Shown here one piece after another: positions 20,475-29,176 of a stretch of DNA of 32,513 bases. Made by a program: the position numbers and the translations under genes. Origin of the DNA: a virus; IMG/VR virus record IMGVR_UViG_3300011440_000046, positions 1 through 32,513 of that record; one strand, given 5' to 3'. Under the pieces are notes generated by a model that was given only the letters and a program-made list of their open reading frames with translations, was not told where the DNA came from and made no database searches. Position 1 is the first letter of the stretch, and each line of letters begins with the position of its first letter.

Positions 20475-21647
20475 TTAGGAAATTGGGTCATCAAGCACAG
20501 CGCACCAACTTACAGTGGTGCTGGTAGCACCTCTGAGTTTAACAGGTGCAGTGAGCAATGGCGCACCAAAGGCTCTGAATGTAACCCGTACTGCTTGGGC
20601 ATCTTTGCCGAATGCGTAATGGTCACTGGTGCTGATCGTAACATTTTGGTTAATACCAAGGGCATAGCCACTTGGGTTAACCAACATAACATCACCCTCA
20701 GAACCAAGAGCAGGTTGAACTTCAGTTGTGAAATATGGCAAGCCACAGATTGTGCCAGGGCCAGCAGCAGAAGCACCACTAATTAAATAGGTTGGATAGC
20801 CACCACTGTTAACCATGCTCAACAAGTCTTGCTCAACAAGTGGGCCAATCAGCCAGAACTTGGCTCCAGGCACCCTTGCTTTCAGTTTCACATAATCTTC
20901 AATTCTATTAGCACGCAAAATGGTTGTGCGGAATACCTTAATAACTGAGGAATTGCCCAGCGTTGCTGTGAAATCTGTACCATTAACAATCTGGTGTAGA
21001 ATTTCGTTAGAGGCAGCCTCATAAGCACCTTTGCTAATTAGGTTCTGCACTGTAACCATACTGTTAGAAATCAACTCATTGCTCAACTCTGTGTAAGCCA
21101 TGAACTTGACAGCCGTTAACGCCACCTGCTTGAAGGCTGGTTTTGTTTCTGTTTCAGTTTCACCTTCAGCAGTAACAACAAACTTATAGCCACCATAGAA
21201 GGCTGAGTGGCCAGAAGGTGTGGTTGTTTGATCCACAACAGGAATCTTCAATACATCAGAAGTCATTGGGATTGGCTCAAACAAATCTAACAGACTTCTA
21301 TACCCATCCAACCCATACAACTTGGGACTCCATATTTCTGGAACAAGGAACCCTCCAGCAGCATCGGTACCCTGTACCATTGCCTTTTTGTGGTAATCGA
21401 ATTGGTTATATTTGTTAGTGAGAAGGTTCAATGCCTTCTCTTTACGCTCTGGGCTTACACCTTTGCGGTTGGAATCAAACACACACTTCAACCACTCTGT
21501 CTGGTCCCAGTCATTCTCTTTTGGTTGAGCAGCAAAACGAGGCTTGGCAAACTCACTCTTTAACTCTGCCTTAACCTCATCAATAATTGAGGCTTTAATA
21601 TCATGAAGCAGCCCCTTCTCTTCGTTTACATTTACAGTATCTTCCAC
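20475..21647 (-). CDS. Major capsid protein (HK97 fold)
   Basis: A 390-residue protein. N-terminal helical segment (about 1-60) likely the delta or scaffold part removed by the protease, then HK97-fold core: MVQGTDAAGGFLVPEIWSPKLY (about 89-110), KPAFKQVALTAVKFMAYTELSNELISNS (about 168-195), IVNGTDFTATLG (about 216-227) and GLPYFTTEV later. These are hallmarks of the HK97 major capsid family. The start is GTG with a GAGG site four bases earlier; no TAMATA element. It follows the protease gene and is followed by a terminator, so its mRNA may be separate and abundant. Confidence 0.9.
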   Translation of the reverse strand: MEDTVNVNEEKGLLHDIKASIIDEVKAELKSEFAKPRFAAQPKENDWDQTEWLKCVFDSNRKGVSPERKEKALNLLTNKYNQFDYHKKAMVQGTDAAGGFLVPEIWSPKLYGLDGYRSLLDLFEPIPMTSDVLKIPVVDQTTTPSGHSAFYGGYKFVVTAEGETETETKPAFKQVALTAVKFMAYTELSNELISNSMVTVQNLISKGAYEAASNEILHQIVNGTDFTATLGNSSVIKVFRTTILRANRIEDYVKLKARVPGAKFWLIGPLVEQDLLSMVNSGGYPTYLISGASAAGPGTICGLPYFTTEVQPALGSEGDVMLVNPSGYALGINQNVTISTSDHYAFGKDAQAVRVTFRAFGAPLLTAPVKLRGATSTTVSWCAVLDDPIS

Positions 21648-21743
21648 TTGTCCTCACATAAATTGTCAGTAACACTCGCTCTGCTTTCAGTGTTGGCTGT
21701 GTCTCTGGCAACATATGCCTAACAAGTCTCACCTATTTGCTGC

Positions 21744-22574
21744 TTAAGATATATGTATTCCAGCGTGTAACTTTTTTAGAACTTCCAACCGTGTTGGTGT
21801 TGGTGTCACAACCACTGGCTCTGGCTCTGGTGTGAAGTCTTTTGACTCCCACACCCACAAGTCTTCAGGCTCTGGGTCAATGTCTAACAACTTGGAACAG
21901 TCTGGTAACAGCCCCTTGCTGACAGACTCAACCAGAGCCTCTTGATTTGCGCCAACAGGAACAATGGACACCTCAAACAGAAGGCTCTTTCTTATGACTC
22001 GTGAACAGGCTGCTAACTCTGGCCTCTCTGTAATCTCTTTGGTGGTTGGCAAACTGGCATCTAATGTGAAAAAGCCAATGCTGACACCTTTAATGATTCC
22101 CTGTTGGCATAGTGAATGGATCGTATCAGGCAACCACTCTGCACCTTCTGGGTGATTGCTTGGCCTGTCAGCAAATTTAACAAATGTCTTTAATGTATTA
22201 TCTTCCTCTACCCTTGCCCATTTTGCTCTGCCAATCGGTGGTATGCTAAGGTCATGATTCCATGCCACAACAGGGTTTTTAAGGTAGTGCTTCAGGTTGA
22301 TACCTCTGGCAATCAGTACCTCTGTGTCTCTGTCTAATGCCTGTGTAGAGGCTGTGAGTAATGCTGTTTTCTCATTAGGGTCTGTGTTTTCTTCTGTTGC
22401 CTTTGGCCCTTTGTAGTCCATGATTGTTTCAGAACTAACAAAGCGCTGCTCATACTTATGGCCAGCCTTTAACAGTACCTCAATCTCGTCTGCTATCTCT
22501 TTGTGTCTGATTGCTGTGCCAACAGGTGAGAGGAAATAGCCCTTCCTCGTGTAGAAAGAATGTAGTGTTGCCAT
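21744..22574 (-). CDS. Prohead protease (HK97 family)
   Basis: A 276-residue protein. The catalytic core has VVAWNHDLSIPPIGRA (His107) and GIIKGVSIGFF (Ser165), the order expected for U35/S78 prohead proteases. It matures the capsid by cleaving the scaffold segment. A C-terminal tail of about 70 residues (Pro/Glu-rich) may be self-removed. A TACATA element lies four bases before the ATG. It precedes the major capsid gene, with about 95 bases between. Confidence 0.85.
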   Translation of the reverse strand: MATLHSFYTRKGYFLSPVGTAIRHKEIADEIEVLLKAGHKYEQRFVSSETIMDYKGPKATEENTDPNEKTALLTASTQALDRDTEVLIARGINLKHYLKNPVVAWNHDLSIPPIGRAKWARVEEDNTLKTFVKFADRPSNHPEGAEWLPDTIHSLCQQGIIKGVSIGFFTLDASLPTTKEITERPELAACSRVIRKSLLFEVSIVPVGANQEALVESVSKGLLPDCSKLLDIDPEPEDLWVWESKDFTPEPEPVVVTPTPTRLEVLKKLHAGIHIS

Positions 22575-22578
22575 ACTG

Positions 22579-22584
22579 TATGTA
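22579..22584 (-). promoter_or_regulatory. Late-type TACATA element of the protease gene
   Basis: TACATA is 4 nt before the ATG at 22574, with no ribosome site in range. Confidence 0.62.
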
Positions 22585-22588
22585 TGGG

Positions 22589-22960
22589 TTAGTTCATTGG
22601 TTCTGAGAGAATGGCCTTGACTGCATTGGCTTCCTCTTTTGCTGTTGGTAATAGTGATGGTCTGGCATCCATCTTGGTTGTGCCATCTTCCAAATATCTG
22701 GAATAGATTACAGCCGTACCAACTCTGCCAACCCAGTTGCCATCTTCCTCCACCACCTCTGTGGCTGCTGATCGTCTCAGGTTGCCACTTCTCAGGCTTG
22801 GTGGTTCACCTGCTGGTGATGCTGGCCCCCTGTCACCAGTCTTGTGTGAGAGTTTCGCTATCCACTTGTTTCTCAGGTGCCTTGTGGCCCTCTCTAATCG
22901 TTTCTTCTGTTCACCTTTTATCTCGTCAAATCGTTTCTTACCAAACCATTGCATACTCAT
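22589..22960 (-). CDS. HK97 gp10-like protein (head-tail joining)
   Basis: A 123-residue protein. AGEPPSLRSGNLRRSAATEVV (about 49-69), then VGTAVIYSRYLEDGTTKMDARPSLLPT (about 77-103) are the typical blocks of the HK97 gp10 family. I chose ATG 22960 because TAAATA lies five bases upstream; the longer GTG reading is in the leader. Its position between portal and protease is less usual; in HK97 gp10 is in the tail-connector group. Function in related phages is tail or head-tail joining. Confidence 0.75.
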   Translation of the reverse strand: MSMQWFGKKRFDEIKGEQKKRLERATRHLRNKWIAKLSHKTGDRGPASPAGEPPSLRSGNLRRSAATEVVEEDGNWVGRVGTAVIYSRYLEDGTTKMDARPSLLPTAKEEANAVKAILSEPMN

Positions 22961-22965
22961 AAAAG

Positions 22966-22971
22966 TATTTA
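22966..22971 (-). promoter_or_regulatory. Late-type TAAATA element of the gp10-like gene
   Basis: TAAATA is 5 nt before the ATG at 22960. No ribosome site in range. Confidence 0.65.
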
Positions 22972-22992
22972 GGTGGGCCACTAACTAACCTC

Positions 22993-23172
22993 ATGGAAGA
23001 TACACGAGAATGGAAGATTGGCGACACACTCACAGCAGAGTGGTGTAATGATATAGAGCGCAGATTGAAACGATTGGAAGCAATAGCCAAACCACCAGAG
23101 GGCCAGAAGTTAACCAGCCTCTTTGGGCATCCCCTCAGAGATGTTGCAATTATCAGAGAGAAGATGAGTTAA
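22993..23172 (+). CDS. Small structural-type protein (59 residues)
   Basis: A 59-residue protein, MEDTREWKIGDTLTAEWCNDIERRLKRLEAI..., with an amphipathic helix (about 12-32) and a short C-terminal end LTSLFGHPLRDVAIIREKMS. The pattern (short head, helix, 'HPLRDVAI' strand) is the same as the N-terminus of the 224-residue protein at 4616. It looks like the head domain alone. It lies on the plus strand between two minus-strand head genes; its stop is 3 bases from the portal stop. TAACTA lies 5 nt before ATG, one mismatch from the late element. Function unknown. Confidence 0.62.
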   Translation: MEDTREWKIGDTLTAEWCNDIERRLKRLEAIAKPPEGQKLTSLFGHPLRDVAIIREKMS

Positions 23173-23175
23173 GGC

Positions 23176-25398
23176 TTATTCTTCCTCGTCCTCATCATCC
23201 TCACTGTCTTTAAGAATATCCTGCAACACACAGAGGCAAGCAGGATGAGCAGGAATATCAACATCATCCTCCACATCAAACTCTTTACCATTCAACTCTT
23301 GGCAGATTGGGCATGGATCGTCTGTAGTTAACCACTTAAACCCTGATACCACACCTGAGTCTTTGGCTGCTCTTATGTGGCCTTGGTTGTAGGCTCTGGC
23401 ACTTTCAGTGGTGGCAATCAACTCAGCCTTACTGTTAGAGGCATTCTGAAATATCTCTTTTATTCTGTCTGTCAAATCAGACAGCCTATCACCTGCCTCT
23501 GTTCCCTCTGCTATCGCTTCTCTGGTTGCTGCCAAGGCATCATCAACCGTTTTGGTGGTTGTCTCTAATGTTGATTTGGCAAAGTCCAAGGAAGCCTCAC
23601 GAGCATATACAGCCACCTCTTTCTCAAACACTTTCGCAATGTTTGAGTCAGCATGTACTCTGGTGAGTGTGTCTTTGCCACTGTCTCTATATGTCACCTC
23701 AATAAATGGTTGGGCATCGTGTGCCAGGTCTTTTGCCCATGCTGCTGGTGCATGGAATTTATCAGGCAGGGCTTTAACCTCACTGCCTGCCAGTTTCTTA
23801 ATTGTCGCCAGTGCTGCTCTTTCCCATCTTGCGAAGTGCTTACGGCATACAGCCACCAGCCCTTTGTTTACGGGTGGTTTGCGTCTCTTGGCTGCTTTTA
23901 TATTCTTTGGCTCTTGTGGCCCTGCTGGTGCTGCTGTGGCTGGCTGAAAGCCCTTGCCCACTGATCCCATAACAGCCCTTGCCTGATCCTCTGTGAGATT
24001 CACGAGAATCTGCAGAGCGCCTAACCCAGCATCCCTTGGCAACATTCCTGTGGCCACCTGATTGACGATAGCCATTGCTGATTGTATCTGCGCACCATTA
24101 AGAGTGTTCTGTGGCACTGTCTCAACAGCCTGCTCACCTGTTGGTGTTTCTGTATCTGCTGCTGGTGCCTCGTCTGTGTAACCCTCTGCCTCATAGCCAA
24201 ATCTGGCTCTGCCCTCATTGCGAGAAATTAAATCAGCACCAAACAACATCACTGTAATTTCTGCTTCCTCTTTTTCTAACTTCAAGGTGGCATCGTCATA
24301 GCAGAAGAATAAATCAGACTCATTAAACAATGGCAGAAACTTGAAGTTAAGAAAATCCTCAGTGTCTCTCAGTCTCTCGTTAACACCACCATCAACCCAC
24401 TCTTCTACACCAGCAGCATAGGCAGCCCTCGTGTTGGTGCCTGTGCCTCTCATCACCATCACTGGAATCTGGAAAGCCTTACTCACCTGCTCTTCTATCC
24501 AATGGGCAATCTCAATCACACCCAAGTCTGTTGGCTTATAGTTTAGTGGTGTGAACCTTGCGTCACTTTCTGTAACCATGATTCCACCAGAACCTTGACG
24601 GGTGAAGTCTTCGTACTGTTGTTTCCACCTGTCTCTTTCATCCTCACCTATTTCTGCATACTCGCCAGTAGGTGCCAGGATTCCACTGGGCCTGCCCTCG
24701 TTCTCTAAGATGCTGTTAAGGCTGGCCACAATCCTTTGTTCCATACCCAGATAAGACATAACAGAAGCCAATGGGCTGGTGCCACCTCGTGGGCTGGTAG
24801 GGTCAAACAAGTTAGGCTCACCCTGTATAAACAATTCATTCCAGGGAATCACCTTGTTATTGAATCTGGCCACAGGCTCTTGGCTGTTGTCTATAGTCAC
24901 GAGGTGAGAAGGCAGAATCTTAATTTCTTCTGGCTTGCCATCCTCGTTAAATGTAATGTGCCAGTAACACACACCTGTTATTTGCTTGTATAGGCTGGTG
25001 TAATAAAGCAACTGCCTGCCATACATGAGAGGGTTTGGCCTTCTCAGAATCAGTCTAATGGCTGAGTGGTCTGTTACCTCACCCACACTGGCAACACCTG
25101 AAACAATAGATTTATTGTTTAGGTGTTTGCGTTGCATGTAGTCTAAGCGCTTCTGTGATTTTCTCTTGGCATTGGTATAGAGCCTGAGGGCTGTTGAGGC
25201 TTGTTTGCCTGCATTCTTTCTGGCTGCTGCATAGACAGCACCAAGGAAGTAGTTAACCAATGTGCTGTGTTGTGCCTCACCTAATCCCCAACCACTTAAA
25301 GGTACAGGGGCAATGCGATTGTTCCACTGATCCCCCCACACAGTCTGTCTGTTGAGGGTTTTCTTTACAAAGGTGGGTTCATTCTTTGGATTCTCCAT
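23176..25398 (-). CDS. Portal protein fused to a MuF-type head protein
   Basis: A 740-residue protein. Residues about 30-430 are an HK97-type portal: NYFLGAVYAAARKNAGKQ, RRPNPLMYGRQLLYYTSLYKQITGVCYWHI, LGVIEIAHWIEEQVSKAFQIPVMVM are typical. A Gly/Pro/Gln-rich linker follows (about 430-520). The C-terminal part (about 530-740) is a MuF/gp7-like domain ending in WLTTDDPCPICQELNGKEF ... IPAHPACLCVL with the four conserved Cys. MuF proteins assist DNA packaging or are injected; in most phages they are separate. Acidic tail ends in EDEEE. The portal forms the dodecameric ring at one vertex. The TAAATA element before the start lies within the end of the terminase gene. Confidence 0.88.
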   Translation of the reverse strand: MENPKNEPTFVKKTLNRQTVWGDQWNNRIAPVPLSGWGLGEAQHSTLVNYFLGAVYAAARKNAGKQASTALRLYTNAKRKSQKRLDYMQRKHLNNKSIVSGVASVGEVTDHSAIRLILRRPNPLMYGRQLLYYTSLYKQITGVCYWHITFNEDGKPEEIKILPSHLVTIDNSQEPVARFNNKVIPWNELFIQGEPNLFDPTSPRGGTSPLASVMSYLGMEQRIVASLNSILENEGRPSGILAPTGEYAEIGEDERDRWKQQYEDFTRQGSGGIMVTESDARFTPLNYKPTDLGVIEIAHWIEEQVSKAFQIPVMVMRGTGTNTRAAYAAGVEEWVDGGVNERLRDTEDFLNFKFLPLFNESDLFFCYDDATLKLEKEEAEITVMLFGADLISRNEGRARFGYEAEGYTDEAPAADTETPTGEQAVETVPQNTLNGAQIQSAMAIVNQVATGMLPRDAGLGALQILVNLTEDQARAVMGSVGKGFQPATAAPAGPQEPKNIKAAKRRKPPVNKGLVAVCRKHFARWERAALATIKKLAGSEVKALPDKFHAPAAWAKDLAHDAQPFIEVTYRDSGKDTLTRVHADSNIAKVFEKEVAVYAREASLDFAKSTLETTTKTVDDALAATREAIAEGTEAGDRLSDLTDRIKEIFQNASNSKAELIATTESARAYNQGHIRAAKDSGVVSGFKWLTTDDPCPICQELNGKEFDVEDDVDIPAHPACLCVLQDILKDSEDDEDEEE

Positions 25399-26677
25399 AA
25401 TGATATTTAGTCAGTTGGCGGAATTGCTTATGGTCTATACCTCTAACTAAATATGACAATGCATCCATTGCGTGATCGTTTCCAGGTAATGGTTTCTCAC
25501 CTACAACCACACCTTCTGCCAGTGCATACCTGTACTCAGCAATCTCTCTCAACAAATTGGGGCAGGCATCCCTTACAAATTTGAGACTCCCAAGCCTCAG
25601 TCTGCTCTGCACCAGTGATATACCAAACTGAATACTGTTGGCCCCTTTCTTCACTGCTCTGGCATTCATTCCCTCTCGTCTCAGCACTCGTATGTTTTCT
25701 GGCCTGTGGTCACAGAACCATCGGCGTACATGCTTTCCTGTTGTCTCATGTATCTCTGTGTTCCAATCCTTAATCTTTTTCAATGTGTCTGTAATTGGCT
25801 CTTTTGTGTAGTGTTCCCTGATAATGGTGATTGTCTCTGAGTTGTCGATTTGGGCCAACAGCACACAAGTGGAATCACTGCCACCCCAGTCTATAGAACC
25901 AAAGTAAGCAACACCTCTTTCTTTGGCTTCCTCCACAATCGCATTAAATCCATTCCTGTCTATCAACTCATACACAACTCCAGGGCATTGCTCAAACCTG
26001 CCCTCATAGTCCATTGCAAAACGCCAGGGTGGTAATCGTTTTCTTTCTTCCTCTATATGTTTCAGGTCTGTGGTGGGATTCATCCAAGAGGGAAAGCACC
26101 GATAATAGTACAGAGGGTTGCCTTGGTCACAGGGGCGCATGATGCGAGACAACACCCAGTTGTAAGTGAGATATGGTGTAGAGGTGATGAGCAGCCTACC
26201 ACCTGAGTGGCCCAATCGTTTAACACATTTGTTAAACACTTCCTCTGAGACATTGCAACCCTCGTCTAACCAAGCAGCATTGGGCTTTAATCCCTCAAAG
26301 TCTCCACCTGCACTCTTAAAATAAACTGTGCCACCTGTGCCTAATATGTAACGAGGGTTGGCATTGTCTCTTATCATCTTTCCCTTCAGGATTGTGCCAC
26401 TCACTGTGGCTTCCCAAGCCTCAAAGGTAGAAGAAAGGCCAATGGAGAATGTTGGTGTGCAGATAAGGTAATGGCCTGCACCTCCGTACTTCTGAATCTC
26501 ATTAGAAAACCAGAGGGTGCCAAGGCTTGTTTTGCCACTGTCAGCACCACCAAGGGCCAGTAAGAATCTGGCTTGGCTGTTGATTATGTCTTTCTGTCCC
26601 TCGTGTAGAGGGAACCATTTTAATGTTTGTCCTGTGCTGTTGTCGTAGCATAAGTCACCCCACCTTGGCTCACTCAC
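25379..26677 (-). CDS. Large terminase subunit
   Basis: A 432-residue packaging ATPase-nuclease. Walker A GGADSGKTS is near 43-51, Walker B AAWLDEG near 134-140, motif III ITSTP near 164-168. The nuclease domain shows SIDWGGSD (Asp262), CDHRPEN (Asp322) and GNDHAMDALSY (Asp400 and Asp404), the RuvC-like acidic residues. It packages DNA into the procapsid. The start is GTG sharing GTGA with the upstream stop, with an AAGGGGG site. It overlaps the portal start by 20 bases. The family is clear; cos or pac mode cannot be told. Confidence 0.92.
   Translation of the reverse strand: MSEPRWGDLCYDNSTGQTLKWFPLHEGQKDIINSQARFLLALGGADSGKTSLGTLWFSNEIQKYGGAGHYLICTPTFSIGLSSTFEAWEATVSGTILKGKMIRDNANPRYILGTGGTVYFKSAGGDFEGLKPNAAWLDEGCNVSEEVFNKCVKRLGHSGGRLLITSTPYLTYNWVLSRIMRPCDQGNPLYYYRCFPSWMNPTTDLKHIEEERKRLPPWRFAMDYEGRFEQCPGVVYELIDRNGFNAIVEEAKERGVAYFGSIDWGGSDSTCVLLAQIDNSETITIIREHYTKEPITDTLKKIKDWNTEIHETTGKHVRRWFCDHRPENIRVLRREGMNARAVKKGANSIQFGISLVQSRLRLGSLKFVRDACPNLLREIAEYRYALAEGVVVGEKPLPGNDHAMDALSYLVRGIDHKQFRQLTKYHYGESKE
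25404..25409 (-). promoter_or_regulatory. Late-type TAAATA element of the portal gene
   Basis: TAAATA is 5 nt before the ATG at 25398 and lies within the end of the terminase gene. No ribosome site in range. Confidence 0.65.
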
Positions 26678-27120
26678 TGGCCCCCTTGTTCAATCACTGT
26701 GATATTCTTTGGTATGTCGCCACCTACAAAGATTGCTAGGTTGGCTGGCTTATCTGCCTTGGTGTGTTCCTGTGTTTTGGTATTCATGATGAGGGCTTTA
26801 TTGTTTTCTATCCACTTCATGGCTGGCCCCTTCTCACCTGTTTGGCTGTATGTCTTAAACTCTTTGTCTAACTTATTCTTACAGTGTCTCTGAAAGCCTC
26901 TCAGGTAGTTGTAAAGAATGTCTTTCTTCACAAGGTCTGTCTCTTTGTGTGATCGTTGTGGTTTCTTAAACAGGTACCTATAGTCCCTCTGGCCTGTTCT
27001 CACTCTGCTCAATCGTGTCTGCATACACTCCAAAGTAATGCCAAGTTCTTTGGCCCAATCCATCCAATGCAGGCTCTTGCCTTCCCACTCTAACACCTCA
27101 CCTGATGCGTCATGCTCCAT
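26674..27120 (-). CDS. Probable small terminase subunit
   Basis: A 148-residue protein. Residues about 16-45 (LHWMDWAKELGITLECMQTRLSRV) form a helix-turn-helix; the remainder is Lys-rich and helical, with an EQGGQ end. It lies directly upstream of the large terminase with a four-base overlap, the usual place of the DNA-recognising small subunit. No further family recognised; a general phage HTH protein is an alternative. The start overlaps the stop of the upstream LamG gene by 11 bases, with GGGGGA preceding. Confidence 0.62.
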   Translation of the reverse strand: MEHDASGEVLEWEGKSLHWMDWAKELGITLECMQTRLSRVRTGQRDYRYLFKKPQRSHKETDLVKKDILYNYLRGFQRHCKNKLDKEFKTYSQTGEKGPAMKWIENNKALIMNTKTQEHTKADKPANLAIFVGGDIPKNITVIEQGGQ

Positions 27121-27973
27121 AAGTTTCTACTTCCCCCACAGTTATAAAATCAGAGTCACACAGATTCATGTACTCAGTCTCTAACCAATCAGCATCTCTG
27201 GCTATTGCTGCTGTTCTCACCTCTTGTATGTAGCCTTCTGTATAATTCCTGTTGTCTCTGCGACCAATGAAAGAGCCTCTTGTGGATGGCACAAGGCTTG
27301 TCTCTGCCACTGTCTCTGTGTCCTGTAATTCTCCGTTTATGTAGAACTTGGCATTACTGCCAGAGGCAAACACAACAGCAAAGTGGTACCAACACCCGTT
27401 AGTTAATGCCTCGCCAGTGAGTGTGTATGTTGTCCAATCTGCTGTGGCTTGGACTCTGATTGTGGCTTCTGTTGCGTTGGTGAGTCTGTGGCCAATCGTT
27501 ACAGAGCAGCCCTCACCCTCATTCACATTGGTATAACCTCTGCTGTAGAAACACCTGTCTAAATAATTGCCAGTTACCTTGGCCCACAGGCTCACTGTTA
27601 AATCTGTTTGGTTGCTGAGACTGTCTTGTGGGCAGGTGATGTATTGAGCGCCATTACATACTTGGGCATAGTCGAAAATACCTCTGCCCCTCGTGGGTGT
27701 GCCTGCTGTTGTGCCATTGTTTCCTGTGGCGTCTAAACTATTGGCACTCTCGTGGTATTCACCAGTGGTGCCATCACCTTCCTCTATTAAATGATATACA
27801 GAAGCGTAACCATCCCACAGAATATTGGTGGTGATGGTTGCTGATCCTGCACACACAGCACCACCACTTGGGTACTCTCTATTAAAGGTGATGGTTGCTG
27901 CTCCACCACACACAGCACCACCTGATGTTGTCTCAGTATATTCACCATAGCCACAGATACATGTTAACGCCAT
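27110..27973 (-). CDS. LamG/ConA-like host-recognition protein
   Basis: A 287-residue protein. The N-terminus has two SGGAVC.G.ATIT-type repeats (about 15-47), then WDGYASVYHLIEEGDGTTGEYHESA (about 53-77), the start of a LamG/ConA-like jelly-roll domain (to about 270), with LTVSLWAKV and SFIGRRD as typical strands. Such domains bind glycans. It follows the DUF2341-like gene, whose C-terminus runs naturally into a LamG in other proteins, so the pair probably acts together or was once one protein. TAAATA is four bases before ATG. Virion adhesion role is inferred. Confidence 0.75.
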   Translation of the reverse strand: MALTCICGYGEYTETTSGGAVCGGAATITFNREYPSGGAVCAGSATITTNILWDGYASVYHLIEEGDGTTGEYHESANSLDATGNNGTTAGTPTRGRGIFDYAQVCNGAQYITCPQDSLSNQTDLTVSLWAKVTGNYLDRCFYSRGYTNVNEGEGCSVTIGHRLTNATEATIRVQATADWTTYTLTGEALTNGCWYHFAVVFASGSNAKFYINGELQDTETVAETSLVPSTRGSFIGRRDNRNYTEGYIQEVRTAAIARDADWLETEYMNLCDSDFITVGEVETYGA

Positions 27974-27977
27974 ATGT

Positions 27978-27983
27978 TATTTA
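27978..27983 (-). promoter_or_regulatory. Late-type TAAATA element of the LamG gene
   Basis: TAAATA is 4 nt before the ATG at 27973; it contains the stop codon of the upstream gene. Confidence 0.62.
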
Positions 27984-29141
27984 GTTCCAATACACCCATA
28001 AGGTTGTGGGGCTGGTGCTTATGTCTGCTTTAACTGCTGCATACAGAATGTTATCTCTGTAGTCGATATATTCACCAGCCAGTGTGTTGCCAATGTCATC
28101 CTCAAAATGCAATGTGGTAGTGTCACTGAAGCCAGGGATAGTAAGTCTCAGCAGAACAGGAAAGCCACTTATTGTGTGAGGTGCTGTGACTACAAAAGAG
28201 ACTCTGTATTGGTAGCCATTGGCAAAGGTGCTAGAACCACAGAGCAAGCCACCAAAAGGGATTATCGTTTGTGTGCCAGTGTAGAAAGGGTCACCAGCCA
28301 AAAGGGCTGTGCCACCCACAGAGATTGTGCGAACAACAAGCAGCGTACCTGTGCTGTTTGCTGTCACTCCACCTGTTGGGGCTGTGGCGTAAACCGTTTG
28401 TCCTGCTGCGCTACTTCCTGCAACTGCTCCACCACTTCCTGTGGTGTTGTAAGTTACATCTGAGATGGCGGTTGAGTTGAGCAGCGCACCACCTGTGCCT
28501 GTAATTGCTGGCACTGTGTATGCCACGCTTATGCGAACATAATCAAGCCAGCCTTTGTATTGATTGCCGCCTTGCGTGAGATAAACACCAAAACCTGAAT
28601 CGCTAATTTCGGCTGGTGTCCATGTTCTGCCCCATAAATCAGACGATCCGCCAAATGTTACAACAGCAAGTCCGCCATTAAACGGATACCATGTTGCCCC
28701 AGTTGATTTATTTGTTCCGCCTGCAACACCCGCTTTAAGTGTCTGTATTGTTATATCAGCAAGCCATGTATTAGCACCACCTAGAAACTCTTGGAATCTT
28801 TCCATTTCCAAGGTAATGCCGGTTATGGTTGCGTCATCTTGAATATCAAAACCAAAACCAGTCAAAGACAGAGCGCCGCTATTACCTTCGCCAACAGTGA
28901 AATTCTTTGTAGCGTAAGCCCCATCGTCACCTTGTAGATTCTCAGGCGCATCAGTCCAGTCAGTTGAACCATCAATAGTTGGGTAATGCCAGCCTTGTAT
29001 AAATTCATTACCACTACCATTTGCAACCAATCCACCTGTGGCAGTTTCGTTGTAAATACTGCCAAAGAATGATTCAAGTGAACCAGCAATAGGCATGGCG
29101 GCGAGTGGTTTAGAGCCAGGGAGTGCATAGAGTGTTGCCAT
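27981..29141 (-). CDS. Tail adhesin with DUF2341-like C-terminus
   Basis: A 386-residue protein. The N-terminal half (about 50-215) is a beta-rich domain (IQGWHYPTIDGSTDWTDAP ... ITGITLEMERFQEF ... GWLDYVRISVAYTV). Four to five short GG(A/T/L)-containing repeats occupy about 220-310. The last 80 residues (YQYRVSFVVTAPHTISGFPVLLRL ... TTTLHFEDDIGNTLAGEYIDYRD ... LWVYWN) match the DUF2341 pattern. The first half has more CpG than the rest of the window, suggesting a swapped module. TACATA is five bases before ATG and the gene is divergent from the fibre gene at 29177. It is probably a receptor-binding or tail-tip protein. Confidence 0.72.
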   Translation of the reverse strand: MATLYALPGSKPLAAMPIAGSLESFFGSIYNETATGGLVANGSGNEFIQGWHYPTIDGSTDWTDAPENLQGDDGAYATKNFTVGEGNSGALSLTGFGFDIQDDATITGITLEMERFQEFLGGANTWLADITIQTLKAGVAGGTNKSTGATWYPFNGGLAVVTFGGSSDLWGRTWTPAEISDSGFGVYLTQGGNQYKGWLDYVRISVAYTVPAITGTGGALLNSTAISDVTYNTTGSGGAVAGSSAAGQTVYATAPTGGVTANSTGTLLVVRTISVGGTALLAGDPFYTGTQTIIPFGGLLCGSSTFANGYQYRVSFVVTAPHTISGFPVLLRLTIPGFSDTTTLHFEDDIGNTLAGEYIDYRDNILYAAVKADISTSPTTLWVYWN

Positions 29142-29146
29142 CTCAA

Positions 29147-29152
29147 TATGTA
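29147..29152 (-). promoter_or_regulatory. Late-type TACATA element of the DUF2341-like gene
   Basis: TACATA is 5 nt before the minus ATG at 29141. It faces the plus element at 29166-29171 across 13 bases, making a divergent pair. Confidence 0.65.
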
Positions 29153-29165
29153 GCCTTCTCAGGCA

Positions 29166-29171
29166 TACATA
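29166..29171 (+). promoter_or_regulatory. Late-type TACATA element of the tail fibre gene
   Basis: TACATA is 5 nt before the plus ATG at 29177, no ribosome site in range. Divergent with 29147-29152; only 35 bases separate the two start codons. Confidence 0.65.
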
Positions 29172-29176
29172 CTTAC

